The notes beneath the pieces were generated by a model. That model was not told the origin of the DNA. It saw only the letters and a list, made by a program, of their open reading frames with translations, and searched no databases. Positions 5,052 through 5,562 of a stretch of 5,562 bases of DNA are shown in pieces. The stretch is from Planctomycetota bacterium (GTDB lineage Bacteria; Planctomycetota; Phycisphaerae; Phycisphaerales; Phycisphaeraceae). Positions within the stretch are counted from its first letter, which is position 1, and each line of letters opens with the position of its first letter. The stretch covers positions 1 through 5,562 of the forward strand of contig JAJUHR010000139.1 of NCBI GenBank assembly GCA_029267795.1, given 5' to 3'. The translations under genes and the position numbers were made by a program.

Positions 5052-5562
5052 ATGACGGTGCCGGCGAGAAAGCGAACGACAGCGGTTCGGTTGATCGCAG
5101 CCGCGGTAGCACTAGCCGCGGCGGGGCAGGCCCACGCAGCCGTAACGGTCTACTCGAACCAGGCCGCCTACGATGCAGCCACCGCGGCGCAACTTTTCTT
5201 TATCGACTTCAACGGCAGCACCGGCTCGCTGGTCAGCGGCAACAGTTTCAGCCCGGACGTGACCTTCGGCTCGCCCGAGGCTACCGACCCCTCGCAGGTC
5301 TTTTGGAATAGCGACGCCATCACCGACGCCGGCTCCACCACAGCGCCGAACTTCGTCGGGCCGATCGACGGCCGGTTCACCTCCCCGGTGCGAGCGTTCG
5401 CCTTGCTCTTCTCCAGCGCAGCCGAGGCTGAGCAGGTCAGCCTCTTCGATGAACTGGATGTTTTGATCGACACCGTCTCGGCACCGAACCCCTCGGGGTT
5501 CTTCGGCGTCGTTTCGGACACACCCTTCAAAAGCTTCCTATTGGACAACGGCCTATTCCCCA
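5052..5562 (+). CDS. Secreted protein with signal peptide, probable PEP-CTERM-type cargo (3' end outside window)
   Basis: The frame stays open to the window edge, giving 170 N-terminal residues. Residues 1-29 are a classical Sec signal peptide: a basic start (ARKR), an Ala/Leu-rich core and an AHA cleavage site before AVTVYSN. The mature part begins VTVYSNQAAYDAATA and continues FFIDFNGSTG, VTFGSPEATDP and SPVRAFALLFSS. This beta-rich pattern, with an early 'xAAYxAA...DFNG' segment and a later 'PVRAFAL' strand, resembles secreted beta-sandwich proteins that usually end in a PEP-CTERM sorting tail (PEP motif, transmembrane helix, basic end). That tail would lie beyond the window and is not seen, so the class is inferred. 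No catalytic residues are recognisable. It has its own candidate promoter and ribosome binding site and is separated from the Rieske gene by the palindromic element, so it is probably an independent unit. Coding status and secretion are well supported; function is unknown. Confidence 0.85.
   Translation, partial: MTVPARKRTTAVRLIAAAVALAAAGQAHAAVTVYSNQAAYDAATAAQLFFIDFNGSTGSLVSGNSFSPDVTFGSPEATDPSQVFWNSDAITDAGSTTAPNFVGPIDGRFTSPVRAFALLFSSAAEAEQVSLFDELDVLIDTVSAPNPSGFFGVVSDTPFKSFLLDNGLFP

Noticed and set aside
1..5562. CRISPR array, tRNA, rRNA, transposase or prophage genes
   Set aside because: No regularly spaced direct repeats, cloverleaf-like sequence or transposase/integrase motifs were seen on either strand.

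Overview
The window looks like a piece of a GC-rich bacterial chromosome, most likely from a planctomycete, perhaps Phycisphaerae-like. This lineage call is an inference. It rests on high GC, a secreted protein in the style of PEP-CTERM cargo, a Rieske protein with an unusual N-terminal ferredoxin domain, TAGAAT-type -10 boxes, and an intergenic palindromic repeat. No rRNA, tRNA or marker gene is present to confirm it.

Layout: (1) 6-2057, minus strand: a complete biosynthetic arginine decarboxylase (speA) with a strong ribosome binding site and a low-complexity N-terminal extension. (2) 2058-2347: divergent intergenic region with a candidate speA promoter. (3) 2348-3466, plus strand: a membrane-anchored HEAT-repeat protein of unknown function. 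(4) 3467-3644: short intergenic region with a candidate promoter and a small inverted repeat. (5) 3645-4724, plus strand: a fusion of a single-cluster [4Fe-4S] ferredoxin, an Ala/Pro-rich linker, a Tat-type transmembrane anchor and a periplasmic Rieske [2Fe-2S] domain. (6) 4725-5051: intergenic region dominated by an approximately 148-bp palindromic repeat-like element holding a 30-nt palindrome, an 82-nt imperfect hairpin and a candidate intrinsic terminator, followed by a candidate promoter. (7) 5052 to the window edge, plus strand: the first 170 residues of a secreted protein with a signal peptide, probably of the PEP-CTERM type, cut by the window end.

The genes do not form an obvious single operon. 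speA is divergent from the rest, and the three plus-strand genes are separated by 178 and 327 bp, each gap with its own promoter-like or terminator-like signals. speA would supply agmatine for polyamine synthesis. The Rieske fusion belongs to a quinol-oxidising cytochrome bc-type complex, yet no cytochrome b gene lies next to it here. The HEAT protein could be an accessory factor of that complex or an unrelated neighbour. The most interesting item is the ferredoxin-Rieske fusion: its predicted topology puts a low-potential cluster on the cytoplasmic face and the Rieske cluster on the opposite face of the membrane.
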